This document shows, piece after piece, positions 17,431 to 26,047 of a stretch of 46,022 bases of DNA. This DNA is from Clostridia bacterium (GTDB lineage: Bacteria; Bacillota; Clostridia; TANB77; CAG-508). The position numbers were made by a program, and so were the translations under genes. The first letter of the stretch is position 1; each line of letters begins with the position of its first letter. The notes below the pieces were generated by a model that did not search any database, was not told where the DNA came from, and was given only the letters and a program-made list of their open reading frames with translations. Location of the stretch: NCBI GenBank assembly GCA_900759015.1, contig CAAEUE010000013.1, forward strand, positions 1 through 46,022. The letters run 5' to 3'.

Positions 17431-17465
17431 GATAGGGAAAAAAAGACCGTCCCCAAATCCCTATC
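17431..17465. repeat. REP-like palindromic element, inverted orientation
   Basis: GATAGGGA (17431-17438) pairs with TCCCTATC (17458-17465). On the minus strand the loop reads TTTGGGGACGGTCTTTTT, the most canonical form of this core here. It lies 8 bases beyond the nrdD stop and faces the nested copy at 17348-17400. Confidence 0.75.
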
Positions 17466-17472
17466 AAAATCT

Positions 17473-19368
17473 CTATAAATGTGTTACCCTTGCTTTAATT
17501 TCTTTGGTTTTACCAACATTCCAGAAGTTTTCTCCTAAGTAACCACATGTTCTTCTTGTCACATTCATTTTACTTTGGTCTTTGTTACCACAATTTGGGC
17601 ATTCCCATTCATTATCGTCATTTATAATTATTTCTCCATCAAAGCCACATACTTGGCAATAGTCAGATTTTGTATTAAATTCTGCATATTGAATATTATC
17701 ATATATAAATTTAACAACTTCTTCTAAGGCTTTTAAATTATTTTGCATATTTGGTACTTCAACATAAGATATAGCACCACCACTAGAAATTGGTTGGAAT
17801 TCACTTTCAAATTTTAATTTAGAGAAAGCATCAATTTTCTCTCTAACATCTACATGGTATGAATTTGTGTAATATCCTTTGTCTGTAACATCTTTAATAT
17901 CTCCAAACTTTTCTTTATCAATTCTAGCAAATCTATAACATAAACTTTCAGCAGGGGTTCCATATAAGGCAAAACCAATTCCTGTTTTTTGTTTCCATTC
18001 TGAAACTTTAGATTTTAAATGATTCATAACTCTTAATGCAAATTCTTTTCCAATAGGATCAGTATGTGATACACCTTTCATTAATTTTGTAAGCTCATAT
18101 AAACCAATATATCCTAGAGAGATTGAAGAATAACCCCCATGTAATAATTTATCAATTTTTTCACCTTTTTTAAGTCTTGCTATTGCACCATATTGCCAAT
18201 GAATAGGACTAATGTCAGATAAAGTACCTTCTAATGCATGATGTCTGCACATTAATGCTTCATAACATAAATCTAATCTTTCATCAAACAATTTCCAGAA
18301 CTTATCTTCATCGCCATTTGCAATAATTCCTATTTGAGGTAAGTTGATACTTACAACACCTTGATTAAATCTACCTTCAAATTTGTAATTTCCGTTTTCA
18401 TCCTTCCAAGGAGCCAAGAAACTTCTGCAACCCATTGGACTAAATACATTTCCTTCATAGTTTTCTCTCATTTTCTTAGCAGAAATATAGTCTGGATACA
18501 TTCTTTTAGCAGAGCATTTTACAGCAAGTTTTGTAAGATAATCATATTTTCCACCTTTTAAGCAGTTATGTTCATCTAAAACATAAACAAGCTTAGGAAA
18601 TGCAGGTGTAACATAAACACCAACTTCATTTTTTACTCCTTGAATTCTTTGGTTTAGAATTTCCTCTATAATCATGGCATTTTCTTCTATATAAGGGTCA
18701 TCTTTTTTTAGGTTTAAGAATAGTGTTACAAAAGGAGTTTGTCCATTGGTAGTCATTAATGTATTTATTTGATATTGAATTGTTTGTACACCAGATCTTA
18801 ATTCTTCTTCTACACCAATTCTAACAATCTTTTCTATTTCTTTATCTGATAAAGTATCTCCAAATGCAACTTTATATTTATCTTTTAATTTATCATGTGA
18901 TTTTCTTAAATATTTGCCCAAATGACTTATATCAAGAGATTGACCACCATATTGATTACTTGCAACAACTGCAATTATTTGGGTCATTACAATACATGCT
19001 ACTCTAAAACTTTTTGGCTCTTCAATTAATTTGCCATTCATAACAGTACCATTTTCAAACATATCTTTTATATTAACTAAACAACAATTATGGATTGGTT
19101 GAATAAAGTAATCCATATCGTGAAAGTGTAAAATTCCTTCTTTATGTGCATCAACAATTTTCTTTGGTAATAAAACTCTTTGTGTTAAATCTCTAGAAAC
19201 TTCACCAGCAATATAATCACGTTGTGTTGAAGCTAGCATTGTATTTTTATTAGAGTTTTCTTCTTTTAATTCTTTGTTTTCGTTTCTAATAATTGATAAA
19301 ATTGTTTTATCTGTTGTATTTGTTTTTTGAACCGTTGTTTTTGGCTCTTTTGTTTTTACTGTCTCCAT
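17473..19368 (-). CDS. nrdD: Anaerobic (class III) ribonucleoside-triphosphate reductase, no ATP-cone
   Basis: Start set at ATG 19368, 7 bases after AGGGGGT; the longer frame adds a hydrophobic stretch that overlaps the promoter region. The 631-aa product matches NrdD over its length. LHFHDMDYFIQPIHNC and the GGAISYVEVPN segment are typical. CQVCGF...CPNCG forms the C-terminal zinc site. RRTCGYLG supplies the predicted glycyl radical, Gly609, followed by GKTKEI. It reduces NTPs to dNTPs without oxygen. The usual N-terminal ATP-cone is missing: only about 45 polar residues precede the TQRDYIAGEVSRDL core. The activase gene nrdG is not adjacent. A TetR gene is divergent 133 bases away. Confidence 0.95.
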   Translation of the reverse strand: METVKTKEPKTTVQKTNTTDKTILSIIRNENKELKEENSNKNTMLASTQRDYIAGEVSRDLTQRVLLPKKIVDAHKEGILHFHDMDYFIQPIHNCCLVNIKDMFENGTVMNGKLIEEPKSFRVACIVMTQIIAVVASNQYGGQSLDISHLGKYLRKSHDKLKDKYKVAFGDTLSDKEIEKIVRIGVEEELRSGVQTIQYQINTLMTTNGQTPFVTLFLNLKKDDPYIEENAMIIEEILNQRIQGVKNEVGVYVTPAFPKLVYVLDEHNCLKGGKYDYLTKLAVKCSAKRMYPDYISAKKMRENYEGNVFSPMGCRSFLAPWKDENGNYKFEGRFNQGVVSINLPQIGIIANGDEDKFWKLFDERLDLCYEALMCRHHALEGTLSDISPIHWQYGAIARLKKGEKIDKLLHGGYSSISLGYIGLYELTKLMKGVSHTDPIGKEFALRVMNHLKSKVSEWKQKTGIGFALYGTPAESLCYRFARIDKEKFGDIKDVTDKGYYTNSYHVDVREKIDAFSKLKFESEFQPISSGGAISYVEVPNMQNNLKALEEVVKFIYDNIQYAEFNTKSDYCQVCGFDGEIIINDDNEWECPNCGNKDQSKMNVTRRTCGYLGENFWNVGKTKEIKARVTHL

Positions 19369-19501
19369 TTTTTTACCCCCTGTTATGTTTAAATACTTTG
19401 CTATATATGGTATAATCATATAGATAAAAAATGAGATAGTAAATATGCAAAATTTAAATTCCGACAAAATTTTTACATATCTATAATGTTCGTAAAAAAA
19501 T

Positions 19502-20101
19502 ATGTGGGGTGAGGACGTGAGAGTTCGTGATAAAACGAAGAAAAAAATTGCAAGTTCACTAATGAATCTAGTCGAAAAGAAGCCTATAGATAAAATTACA
19601 ATTACTGATATAACTGTAAATTGTGATATATCAAGACAAGTATTCTATAGATATTTTTTAGATAAGAAAGATTTAATTAATTGGATATATGAAGAAGATT
19701 GTGGTTCTGTAATTTATACTGGGGAAGAGAGATTTAGCGTAAAAAGTTGGCTTAAATATATTATAGATATTTTAGCAGAAAAAAATAAGTTTTATATGCA
19801 TGCTATAAAAGATGATTCTAGTAAAACATTTGAAAAGCTAATTTTAAATAAAACGAGATTTTATTTAAAGAAGATTATAAAGCATAAAACTAAGGTCGAA
19901 CTTACAAAACAATTAGAATTTCTAGTGGAAATGACTGCAAGAGCTTTAGTTGATATGATAATTTTTGAAATAGAAAGCGAGATGCCTGTAAAAAAAGAAA
20001 TTTTATTAGATTGGCTTATGAATGGAATGTCAAAAGAAATATCAGATTTAGTAGAAGATTATGAAGTTCCTATGACTGTGGTAAAAAGGTGGAAAATGTA
20101 A
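19502..20101 (+). CDS. TetR/AcrR-family transcriptional regulator
   Basis: The N-terminal region TKKKIASSLMNLVEKKPIDKITITDITVNCDISRQVFYRYF is a classic TetR helix-turn-helix (residues about 10-52); the remainder is a helical ligand domain of the type seen in DhaS-like proteins. Start is uncertain: ATG 19502 lacks a clear ribosome binding site, and GTG 19517 lies only 2 bases after GGGTGAGG. The gene is divergent from nrdD, so nrdD and itself are the first candidate targets, although the suf operon lies just downstream. Confidence 0.85.
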   Translation: MWGEDVRVRDKTKKKIASSLMNLVEKKPIDKITITDITVNCDISRQVFYRYFLDKKDLINWIYEEDCGSVIYTGEERFSVKSWLKYIIDILAEKNKFYMHAIKDDSSKTFEKLILNKTRFYLKKIIKHKTKVELTKQLEFLVEMTARALVDMIIFEIESEMPVKKEILLDWLMNGMSKEISDLVEDYEVPMTVVKRWKM

Positions 20102-20132
20102 TAATATTGCAGAAAAAATTAGATTGTTAGCA

Positions 20133-20161
20133 TTGACAAACAAATCTAAATATAATACAAT
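20133..20161 (+). promoter_or_regulatory. Sigma-A promoter of the suf operon
   Basis: TTGACA (20133-20138), exactly 17 bases, TACAAT (20156-20161). It precedes sufC by about 115 bases and is one of the best promoter matches in the window. Confidence 0.75.
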
Positions 20162-20164
20162 ATG

Positions 20165-20250
20165 TATGTGCAATTTAAAAGTTGCACATATTATATGTGT
20201 AAAAGTTAGCGTAAGCTAACAAAGATAAAAATGCTTTTTAAAATAAGCAT
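20165..20250 (+). promoter_or_regulatory. suf leader with three consecutive hairpins
   Basis: Three perfect inverted repeats follow the promoter. TATGTGCAA/TTGCACATA (20165-20173 with 20182-20190) has a 9-bp stem and overlaps the expected start of transcription, so it could also be an operator. GTTAGC/GCTAAC (20205-20210 with 20215-20220) has loop GTAA. ATGCTT/AAGCAT is at 20231-20236 with 20245-20250. None has a U-tract, so they are not terminators. No known riboswitch class or IscR site was recognised. Confidence 0.5.
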
Positions 20251-20276
20251 AAATATAAATAAAAAGGAGACTTAAA

Positions 20277-21017
20277 ATGAGCGAAACATTATTAGAAATA
20301 AAAAATCTACATGCTAAAGCAGGAGATAAAGAAATAATAAAAGGATTAGACCTAAAAATAAATAAGGGTGAAGTACATGTAATTATGGGACCAAATGGTG
20401 CTGGTAAATCTACGCTTTCTAATGTAATATTAGCAAATCCAGAATACACACAAACAGAAGGAGATATTATATTAGATGGCGAAAACATAAATGGACTAAA
20501 AACAGATGAAAGAGCAAGAAAAGGAATATTTATGTCATTCCAATCACCAAAAGAAATTCCAGGAGTTAGTGTAACAAACTTTTTAAAATATGCAAAAATA
20601 GCAACGACAGGCAAACCAGTTAAAATATTTGAATTCAAAAAAGAATTAGAAAAAAATATGGAAGAATTAAAAATGAAACCAGAATATGCTAACAGAAACT
20701 TAAATGTTGGTTTTTCTGGCGGAGAGAAAAAGAAAAATGAAATATTACAAATGCTTACATTAAATCCAAAACTTGCAATATTAGATGAAACAGATTCAGG
20801 ACTAGATGTAGATGCTATAAAAACAGTTTCTAAAGGAATAAAAATGTATAGCAATGAAAATAACGGAGTATTAATAATAACTCATGGAACAAAGATTTTA
20901 CAAGGATTACATGTTGATTGTGTACATGTTTTAGTGGACGGGAAAATAATTAAAACAAGTACAGGTGATTTAGCAAATGAAATTGAAGCAAAAGGATATG
21001 AAGAATACAAGAAATAG
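20277..21017 (+). CDS. sufC: Fe-S cluster assembly ATPase SufC
   Basis: AAAGGAGA lies 7 bases before ATG 20277. 246 aa, typical for SufC. Walker A GPNGAGKST at residues 38-46, signature SGGEKKK from Ser147 (the SufC form of the ABC signature), Walker B LAILDETDSGLD, then ITHGT. SufC is a cytoplasmic ABC-type ATPase that drives conformational change in the SufBC2D scaffold; it is not a transporter. First gene of sufCBDSU, the standard Gram-positive order. Confidence 0.97.
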   Translation: MSETLLEIKNLHAKAGDKEIIKGLDLKINKGEVHVIMGPNGAGKSTLSNVILANPEYTQTEGDIILDGENINGLKTDERARKGIFMSFQSPKEIPGVSVTNFLKYAKIATTGKPVKIFEFKKELEKNMEELKMKPEYANRNLNVGFSGGEKKKNEILQMLTLNPKLAILDETDSGLDVDAIKTVSKGIKMYSNENNGVLIITHGTKILQGLHVDCVHVLVDGKIIKTSTGDLANEIEAKGYEEYKK

Positions 21018-21028
21018 AGGTGAAAGAA

Positions 21029-22435
21029 TTGGCAGAAAAGAAAACTCAAGTAGAAGATATTTCTAGAAATATATATGACATAAAAAATAAAGACGAATAT
21101 AGTTATAAATCTAAAAAGGGTATAACTAAAGAGATAGTAGAAGAAATCTCTAAACAGAAAAATGATGCTCCATGGATGAGAGAGTTTAGATTAAAAGCCT
21201 TAGAAACATATAATAAATTAGAACTTCCAACATGGGGACCAAACTTAGATGAATTAAATATGGACGAAATCGCAACATATGTAAGGCCAAAAACAGATAT
21301 GAAAAGTAGTTGGGATGACGTTCCAGAAGATATAAAAAATACATTTGATGCACTAGGAATTCCAGAAGCAGAAAAAGAATCTTTAGCAGGTGTTGGTGCA
21401 CAATATGATTCAGAAGTTGTATATCACAGTATAAAAGAAGATTTGGTAAAACAAGGTGTTATATACACAGATATGGAAACAGCAGTAAGAGATTATGAAG
21501 ATATAGTAAAAGAACATTTTATGAAATGTGTACCAGTATCAGATCATAAGTTTGTTGCATTACATGGAGCAGTTTGGTCAGGAGGATCATTTGTATATGT
21601 GCCAAAAGGTGTACAAGTAGATATTCCTTTACAATCATATTTTAGATTAAACTCACCAGAATCTGGACAATTTGAACACACTTTAATAATTGTAGATGAA
21701 GGAGCAAGCTTACATTTTATAGAAGGATGTTCTGCACCTAAATATAACAAAGTAAATTTACATGTAGGTTGTGTAGAATTATTTGTTAAGAAAAATGCAC
21801 ATTTAAGATATTCAACAATAGAAAACTGGTCTAAAAATATGATGAACTTAAACACTAAAAGAGCACTAGTAGAAGAAGGCGGAAAAATAGAGTGGGTAAC
21901 AGGTTCATTTGGTTCAAAAGTTTCTATGTTATATCCAATGGCGGTTTTAAATGGAGCAAATTCTAAAATGGAATATACAGGAATTTCTTTTGCGGGGCAT
22001 GGACAAAACCTAGATACAGGTTTAAAAGTTGTGCATAATGCACCAAATACTTCATCAGTAATTAACTCTAAATCAATATCTAAAGATGGTGGAATCGCAA
22101 CATTTAGAAGTTTAGAAAGAGTTATGCCAGCTGCTAAAAATTCTAAATTATCTGTATCTTGTGAATCACTAATGTTAGATAATAAATCTAAATCTGATAC
22201 AATTCCAGTAAGTGATATTAGAACAGAAGAAGTAGAATTTTCACACGAAGCAAAAATAGGAAAAATAAGTGATGAAGAAATATTTTATTTAATGTCAAGA
22301 GGAATTTCAGAAGAAGAAGCAAAAGCAATGATAGTTAGAGGATTTGCATATCCTATTTCTAAAGAACTTCCTTTAGAATATGCAGTAGAAATGAACAACT
22401 TAATAAATCTAGAATTAGAAGGGAGTATAGGATAA
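21029..22435 (+). CDS. sufB: Fe-S cluster scaffold protein SufB
   Basis: Start placed at TTG 21029, 5-6 bases after GAGGTGA, giving (M)AEKKTQVEDI, a standard SufB N-terminus; GTG 21020 would place the start on top of the ribosome binding site. About 468 aa. WSGGSFVYVPKGVQVDIPLQ, HFIEGCSAP, the beta-helix core and the C-terminal FYLMSRGISEEEAKAMIVRGF segment are characteristic. SufB is the main subunit on which the 4Fe-4S cluster is built. Its stop TAA overlaps the sufD ATG by one base. Confidence 0.97.
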   Translation: MAEKKTQVEDISRNIYDIKNKDEYSYKSKKGITKEIVEEISKQKNDAPWMREFRLKALETYNKLELPTWGPNLDELNMDEIATYVRPKTDMKSSWDDVPEDIKNTFDALGIPEAEKESLAGVGAQYDSEVVYHSIKEDLVKQGVIYTDMETAVRDYEDIVKEHFMKCVPVSDHKFVALHGAVWSGGSFVYVPKGVQVDIPLQSYFRLNSPESGQFEHTLIIVDEGASLHFIEGCSAPKYNKVNLHVGCVELFVKKNAHLRYSTIENWSKNMMNLNTKRALVEEGGKIEWVTGSFGSKVSMLYPMAVLNGANSKMEYTGISFAGHGQNLDTGLKVVHNAPNTSSVINSKSISKDGGIATFRSLERVMPAAKNSKLSVSCESLMLDNKSKSDTIPVSDIRTEEVEFSHEAKIGKISDEEIFYLMSRGISEEEAKAMIVRGFAYPISKELPLEYAVEMNNLINLELEGSIG

Positions 22436-23490
22436 TGAAAAATATAGTATTAAACGAAACTCCAGTTAGAACATCTAAAAATTATGGAATAAACAATATA
22501 GAAATAAAAGATTTTGAAGAACCAGTTATAAAAGAATTTAAAAATATAAAAATAACAGATAATGAAAATTGTGTAAGTTCAGAAAAAGAAAATATAAACT
22601 TAAAATTTGGTTTGGGAGAATATTTCTTAAATCAATCAAATGAACAATCAAATGTAGATTTAAAAATAAATGTAGACAAAAAATTAAAAGAGCCAATTAT
22701 AATAGAATATAATTTGGACAAATCTAATAATGTTTTAATTGATAATATAAATATAAATGCAAAGGATAATACAAAAGCAAATATAATTGTTATATATAAA
22801 TCAGCAGATGAAATCAATGGATATCATAATGGAATTTGTAATGCTGAAATCGGAGCAAATGCAAATATTCATGTAACAATTGTAAATCTATTAAATACAA
22901 AAATAAATAATTTTTACTCTGTAAATTCTAACATAGAGGATGAAAGCAAATCATTATTTTCTATGGTAGAATTTGGAGGAAAATATAATGTAGTAAATTA
23001 TTATGCGAAATTAGCTGGTTACAAATCAGTTAATAAACTACATTCGATATATTTAGGCAAAGAAGAACAAAGAATAGATTTAAATTATATTACAGAACTA
23101 TATGGTGAAAAAACAAATGTAGACATAGAAGTAAATGGTGCTTTAAAAGATAAGGCTAAAAAGAATTTTAAAGGAACAATTGATTTTAAAACAGGTTCTA
23201 AAAAAGCAAAAGGAAAAGAAAATGAATATTGTACATTACTTTCTGATACATCATATTCTAAAGCATTACCAATGCTTTTATGTACAGAAGATGATGTAGA
23301 AGGAGAACATAGTACAGCAACAGGTAAAGTTGATGATAACGAATTATTCTATATTATGACAAGAGGAATAAGTGAAAAAGAGGCAAAGAAAATGATTGTT
23401 AAAGCTAAATTTAATTCTGTAATACAAGGAATTAAAGAGGAAGAAATACAAAACTTGATTTTAGAAGAGGTTGATAGGAGGCTAGATTAA
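22435..23490 (+). CDS. sufD: Fe-S cluster scaffold protein SufD
   Basis: 351 aa, beta-helical SufB paralogue. The N-terminal half is divergent (rich in N, I, K, E). The C-terminal part has DTSYSKALPMLLCTEDDVEG-like sequence, GEHSTATGKVDDNELFYIMT and RGISEKEAKKMIVKAKF, the shared SufB/SufD end. It partners SufB in the SufBC2D complex. It overlaps both neighbours by one base (TAATG), implying translational coupling. Confidence 0.93.
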   Translation: MKNIVLNETPVRTSKNYGINNIEIKDFEEPVIKEFKNIKITDNENCVSSEKENINLKFGLGEYFLNQSNEQSNVDLKINVDKKLKEPIIIEYNLDKSNNVLIDNININAKDNTKANIIVIYKSADEINGYHNGICNAEIGANANIHVTIVNLLNTKINNFYSVNSNIEDESKSLFSMVEFGGKYNVVNYYAKLAGYKSVNKLHSIYLGKEEQRIDLNYITELYGEKTNVDIEVNGALKDKAKKNFKGTIDFKTGSKKAKGKENEYCTLLSDTSYSKALPMLLCTEDDVEGEHSTATGKVDDNELFYIMTRGISEKEAKKMIVKAKFNSVIQGIKEEEIQNLILEEVDRRLD

Positions 23491-24713
23491 TGAATCCTGA
23501 AACGATTAGAAAAGATTTTAAAATATTCGAAAATAGAGATATTGCATATTTAGATAGTGGTGCAACATCACAAAGACCTTATCAGGTATTAAAAGCAGTA
23601 GAAGAATATTATAATAAAAATAATGCAAATCCACATAGAGGAACATATGATTTAAGTATAGATTCTACAGCAGAATATGATAAGGCAAGAGCTAAAGTTG
23701 CAAAATTTATAAATGCTAAAAGACCAGAAGAAATAATATTTACTAAAAATGCTACAGAAGCTTTAAATTTAGTTGCAAATTCTTATGGATTAGAAAATCT
23801 ACATGAAGGAGACAATGTAGTTATTTCTATTATGGAGCATCATTCTAATTTAGTACCTTGGCAAAAAGTTACAAAAATAAAAAATGCTAAATTAGAATAT
23901 ATGTATATAAATGAAAATTATGAAATAACAGACGAAGAAATCAACAAAAAAATAACAGAGAAAACAAAAATAGTAAGTATAACAGAAATATCTAATGTTT
24001 TAGGTGTAAAAACACCACTAGAGAAAATAATAAAAAGAGCACATGATGTTGGTGCAGTTGTTATTGTTGATGGAGCACAAAGTACACCACATATAAAAAT
24101 TGATGTTCAAAAAATGGATGCAGATTTCTTTGTATTTTCAGGACATAAATTAATGTCACCAATGGGAATAGGTGTACTTTATGGAAAATATGAATTGCTA
24201 GATAAAATGACTCCTTTCCTTATGGGTGGAGATATGATAGAATATGTTTACGAACAAGAAACAACATTTGCAAAGCCACCATCAAAATTTGAAGCAGGAA
24301 CACAAAATATTGGAGGAGCAGTTGGACTAGCCGCTGCAATTGATTATCTAGAAAACATAGGAATGGATAATATAGAAAAAATAGAGAATGAACTTTTGGA
24401 ATATGCCAAATCTGAAATGAGCAAATTAGATTTTATAGATATATATGCACCAAAGACAAATGAAAATCAAATAGGTGTATTATCATTTAATATAAAAGAT
24501 GTTCATCCACATGACACAGCAACAATCCTAAGTTCTTGTGGTGTTTGTGTACGTGCAGGTGACCATTGTGCACAACCATTAATTAGATTTTTAAATCTTC
24601 CTGCAACATGTAGAGCAAGCATGTATATCTATAATACTAAAGCAGATATAGATAGATTAATAATGGCACTTAATAAAGCAAATGATATGTTTAAAAAATG
24701 GAGAAAAGCTTAA
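23490..24713 (+). CDS. sufS: Group II cysteine desulfurase SufS
   Basis: 407 aa, fold-type I PLP enzyme. Lys220 in FSGHKLMSP forms the Schiff base, and HHSNLVPWQ and VDGAQSTPH contact PLP. The persulfide cysteine is Cys360 in VRAGDHCAQP, where most SufS proteins have RAGHHCAQP; the first His is Asp here. It takes sulfur from cysteine and passes it to SufU. ATG overlaps the sufD stop. Confidence 0.96.
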   Translation: MNPETIRKDFKIFENRDIAYLDSGATSQRPYQVLKAVEEYYNKNNANPHRGTYDLSIDSTAEYDKARAKVAKFINAKRPEEIIFTKNATEALNLVANSYGLENLHEGDNVVISIMEHHSNLVPWQKVTKIKNAKLEYMYINENYEITDEEINKKITEKTKIVSITEISNVLGVKTPLEKIIKRAHDVGAVVIVDGAQSTPHIKIDVQKMDADFFVFSGHKLMSPMGIGVLYGKYELLDKMTPFLMGGDMIEYVYEQETTFAKPPSKFEAGTQNIGGAVGLAAAIDYLENIGMDNIEKIENELLEYAKSEMSKLDFIDIYAPKTNENQIGVLSFNIKDVHPHDTATILSSCGVCVRAGDHCAQPLIRFLNLPATCRASMYIYNTKADIDRLIMALNKANDMFKKWRKA

Positions 24714-24757
24714 AACTTAATATTGCAGACAGAATGCTTTAAGAAAGGAATGGACTA

Positions 24758-25192
24758 ATGGATAATTTAGATTCAGTTTATACAGATTTAATTATGGAAC
24801 ATAGTATGGCATCACATAATAAGAGAAAATTAGATCATCCAGACAAATGCGAAATGGGACACAACCCAAGTTGTGGTGATGAGATAGAATTAGAAATAAA
24901 AATGAATGGTGATGTAATAGAGGATTTAGCATTTACTGGACATGGTTGTGCTATATCACAAGCTTCTACTTCTATTATGATAGATACTTTAATTGGTAAG
25001 ACAAAAGAAGAGGCATTAGAAATTATAGATACTTTTATTGGAATGATTAAAAGAGAAATAAAAGATGATGCCGAACTTGAAAAATTAGAGGATGCTATAG
25101 CATTTAAAAATGTTTCTAATATGCCTGCAAGAGTTAAATGTGCGGTTTTAGCATGGCATACAATTAAAGATTTGTTAGATAAAGAAAAATAA
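24758..25192 (+). CDS. sufU: SufU sulfur-transfer protein
   Basis: 144 aa. The three conserved cysteines are Cys39 (NPSCGD), Cys64 (GHGCAIS) and Cys128 (ARVKCAVLAW), with Asp41 completing the zinc site. The insertion between the second and third Cys typical of SufU versus IscU is present. SufU accepts persulfide sulfur from SufS by zinc-ligand swapping. AAGAAAGGAATG precedes ATG 24758. Last gene of the suf operon. Confidence 0.96.
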   Translation: MDNLDSVYTDLIMEHSMASHNKRKLDHPDKCEMGHNPSCGDEIELEIKMNGDVIEDLAFTGHGCAISQASTSIMIDTLIGKTKEEALEIIDTFIGMIKREIKDDAELEKLEDAIAFKNVSNMPARVKCAVLAWHTIKDLLDKEK

Positions 25193-25218
25193 ATTTTGAC
25201 TAAATATAAAAATGGAAA

Positions 25219-25251
25219 AAGCGGTGGGGGAAAGTACATACCCCACCGCTT
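25219..25251 (-). terminator. GC-rich terminator hairpin between convergent genes
   Basis: Perfect 11-bp stem AAGCGGTGGGG/CCCCACCGCTT (25219-25229 with 25241-25251). On the minus strand it is followed by TTTCCATTTTT, so it primarily serves the alpha-CTD-like gene. It may also stop suf transcripts, although the plus-strand tail is A-rich. Confidence 0.75.
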
Positions 25252-25271
25252 AAAAGAATGTTTAAAGAGGG

Positions 25272-25760
25272 TTAGTTATTGTTTTTTCTGTGTTCTTCCA
25301 AGGCTAATAGGATGACCTGATAGTCTTTATCCTTAAGTCCTGGAAGAGTTAACAGTTCACCAAGTGACATGTTTTCAATATCACTTATGTTCTTTTTGCC
25401 TGCACGTATCAAAGCATTATATGAGCGAACATTGAGAAAATCAAGTTCACTGATATTTTCTTCATAATCCTTAGCAAACGTCATATTCGGATGATAATAA
25501 TTATTTTTATTTACCAATAACGTCTGCAGAGCAGCAGTTAAGACTTTGTTTGCCTGAATAGGTGTTATTAGTAAATTTGCTGCACATTCAGCAATGTCCC
25601 GACAATCATCCAAAAATCCATAACATAGTAGAATGACTATATTTTCATTGTTAGGAAGTTTATTAACTTCCTTAGATAACTCATCTGGATTTATGTGCTT
25701 ATAATCTAACTTCAAACCATTTGCCAACGCTTTTAATGCCTGTGTTTTTTTTCTGTTCAT
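25272..25760 (-). CDS. RNA polymerase alpha-CTD-like orphan protein, 162 aa
   Basis: ATG 25760 follows AAAGGAGAT by about 8 bases. Residues about 105-158 (ELDFLNVRSYNALIRAG, then a DIENMSLGELLTLPGLKDK-like run) match the helix pattern of the RNA polymerase alpha-subunit C-terminal domain: the L-x-V-R-x-Y-N-x-L-x-R-A-G box and the second helix-hairpin-helix-like LPGLK turn. Residues 1-100 are an unrecognised helical domain with C-Y-G-F and C-R-D-I-A-E-C motifs. The polymerase-binding residues of RpoA are absent. Such modules bind DNA or transcription factors. GC and codon choice exceed those of neighbours, and the gene has its own promoter and terminator. A transcription role is inference. Confidence 0.75.
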   Translation of the reverse strand: MNRKKTQALKALANGLKLDYKHINPDELSKEVNKLPNNENIVILLCYGFLDDCRDIAECAANLLITPIQANKVLTAALQTLLVNKNNYYHPNMTFAKDYEENISELDFLNVRSYNALIRAGKKNISDIENMSLGELLTLPGLKDKDYQVILLALEEHRKNNN

Positions 25761-25901
25761 AAAAATAAATCTCCTTTATAAAATGTAAGTAATTGTTTAC
25801 GAGTTTCTATCTTAACAGCTGACCGCTGGAACAAGATTAAAGAATTAATCCCTCCTTACTATTCTTTTTTCAATGTACTAGGCTACATAAAATATATTAT
25901 A
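25761..25901 (-). promoter_or_regulatory. Promoter -10 and long leader of the alpha-CTD-like gene
   Basis: On the minus strand a TATAAT (25896-25901) stands about 130 bases before the start codon; the -35 is poor. The leader holds an unused AGGAGGG near 25850, an ATCTT...AAGAT inverted repeat around CAGCGGTCAGCTG, and the real ribosome binding site just before 25760. The leader is long for a monocistronic gene and could be structured. Confidence 0.45.
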
Positions 25902-25980
25902 TCATAATTTACATAAAATAAAAAGTCCTAAATAAAAATGATTAATATTTACTATTTTAAAGTTTAATTAAAGAATGGGT

Positions 25981-26009
25981 TTGACAGGGATTAGTAAACA
26001 GAATATAAT
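25981..26009 (+). promoter_or_regulatory. Consensus sigma-A promoter
   Basis: TTGACA (25981-25986), 17 bases, TATAAT (26004-26009): a full consensus match 38 bases before the start at 26048. Confidence 0.85.
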
Positions 26010-26047
26010 ATCAATATGAATTTTATAAGTTATACGGAGGAAAAAGA

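Noticed and set aside
20216..20854. 212-aa minus-strand frame opposite sufC
   Set aside because: It mirrors the sufC coding frame and lacks its own signals.
25761..25850. TTG-started leader peptide overlapping the alpha-CTD-like start
   Set aside because: Its TTG is about 16 bases from AGGAGGG, too far for good initiation, and the peptide has no recognisable features.
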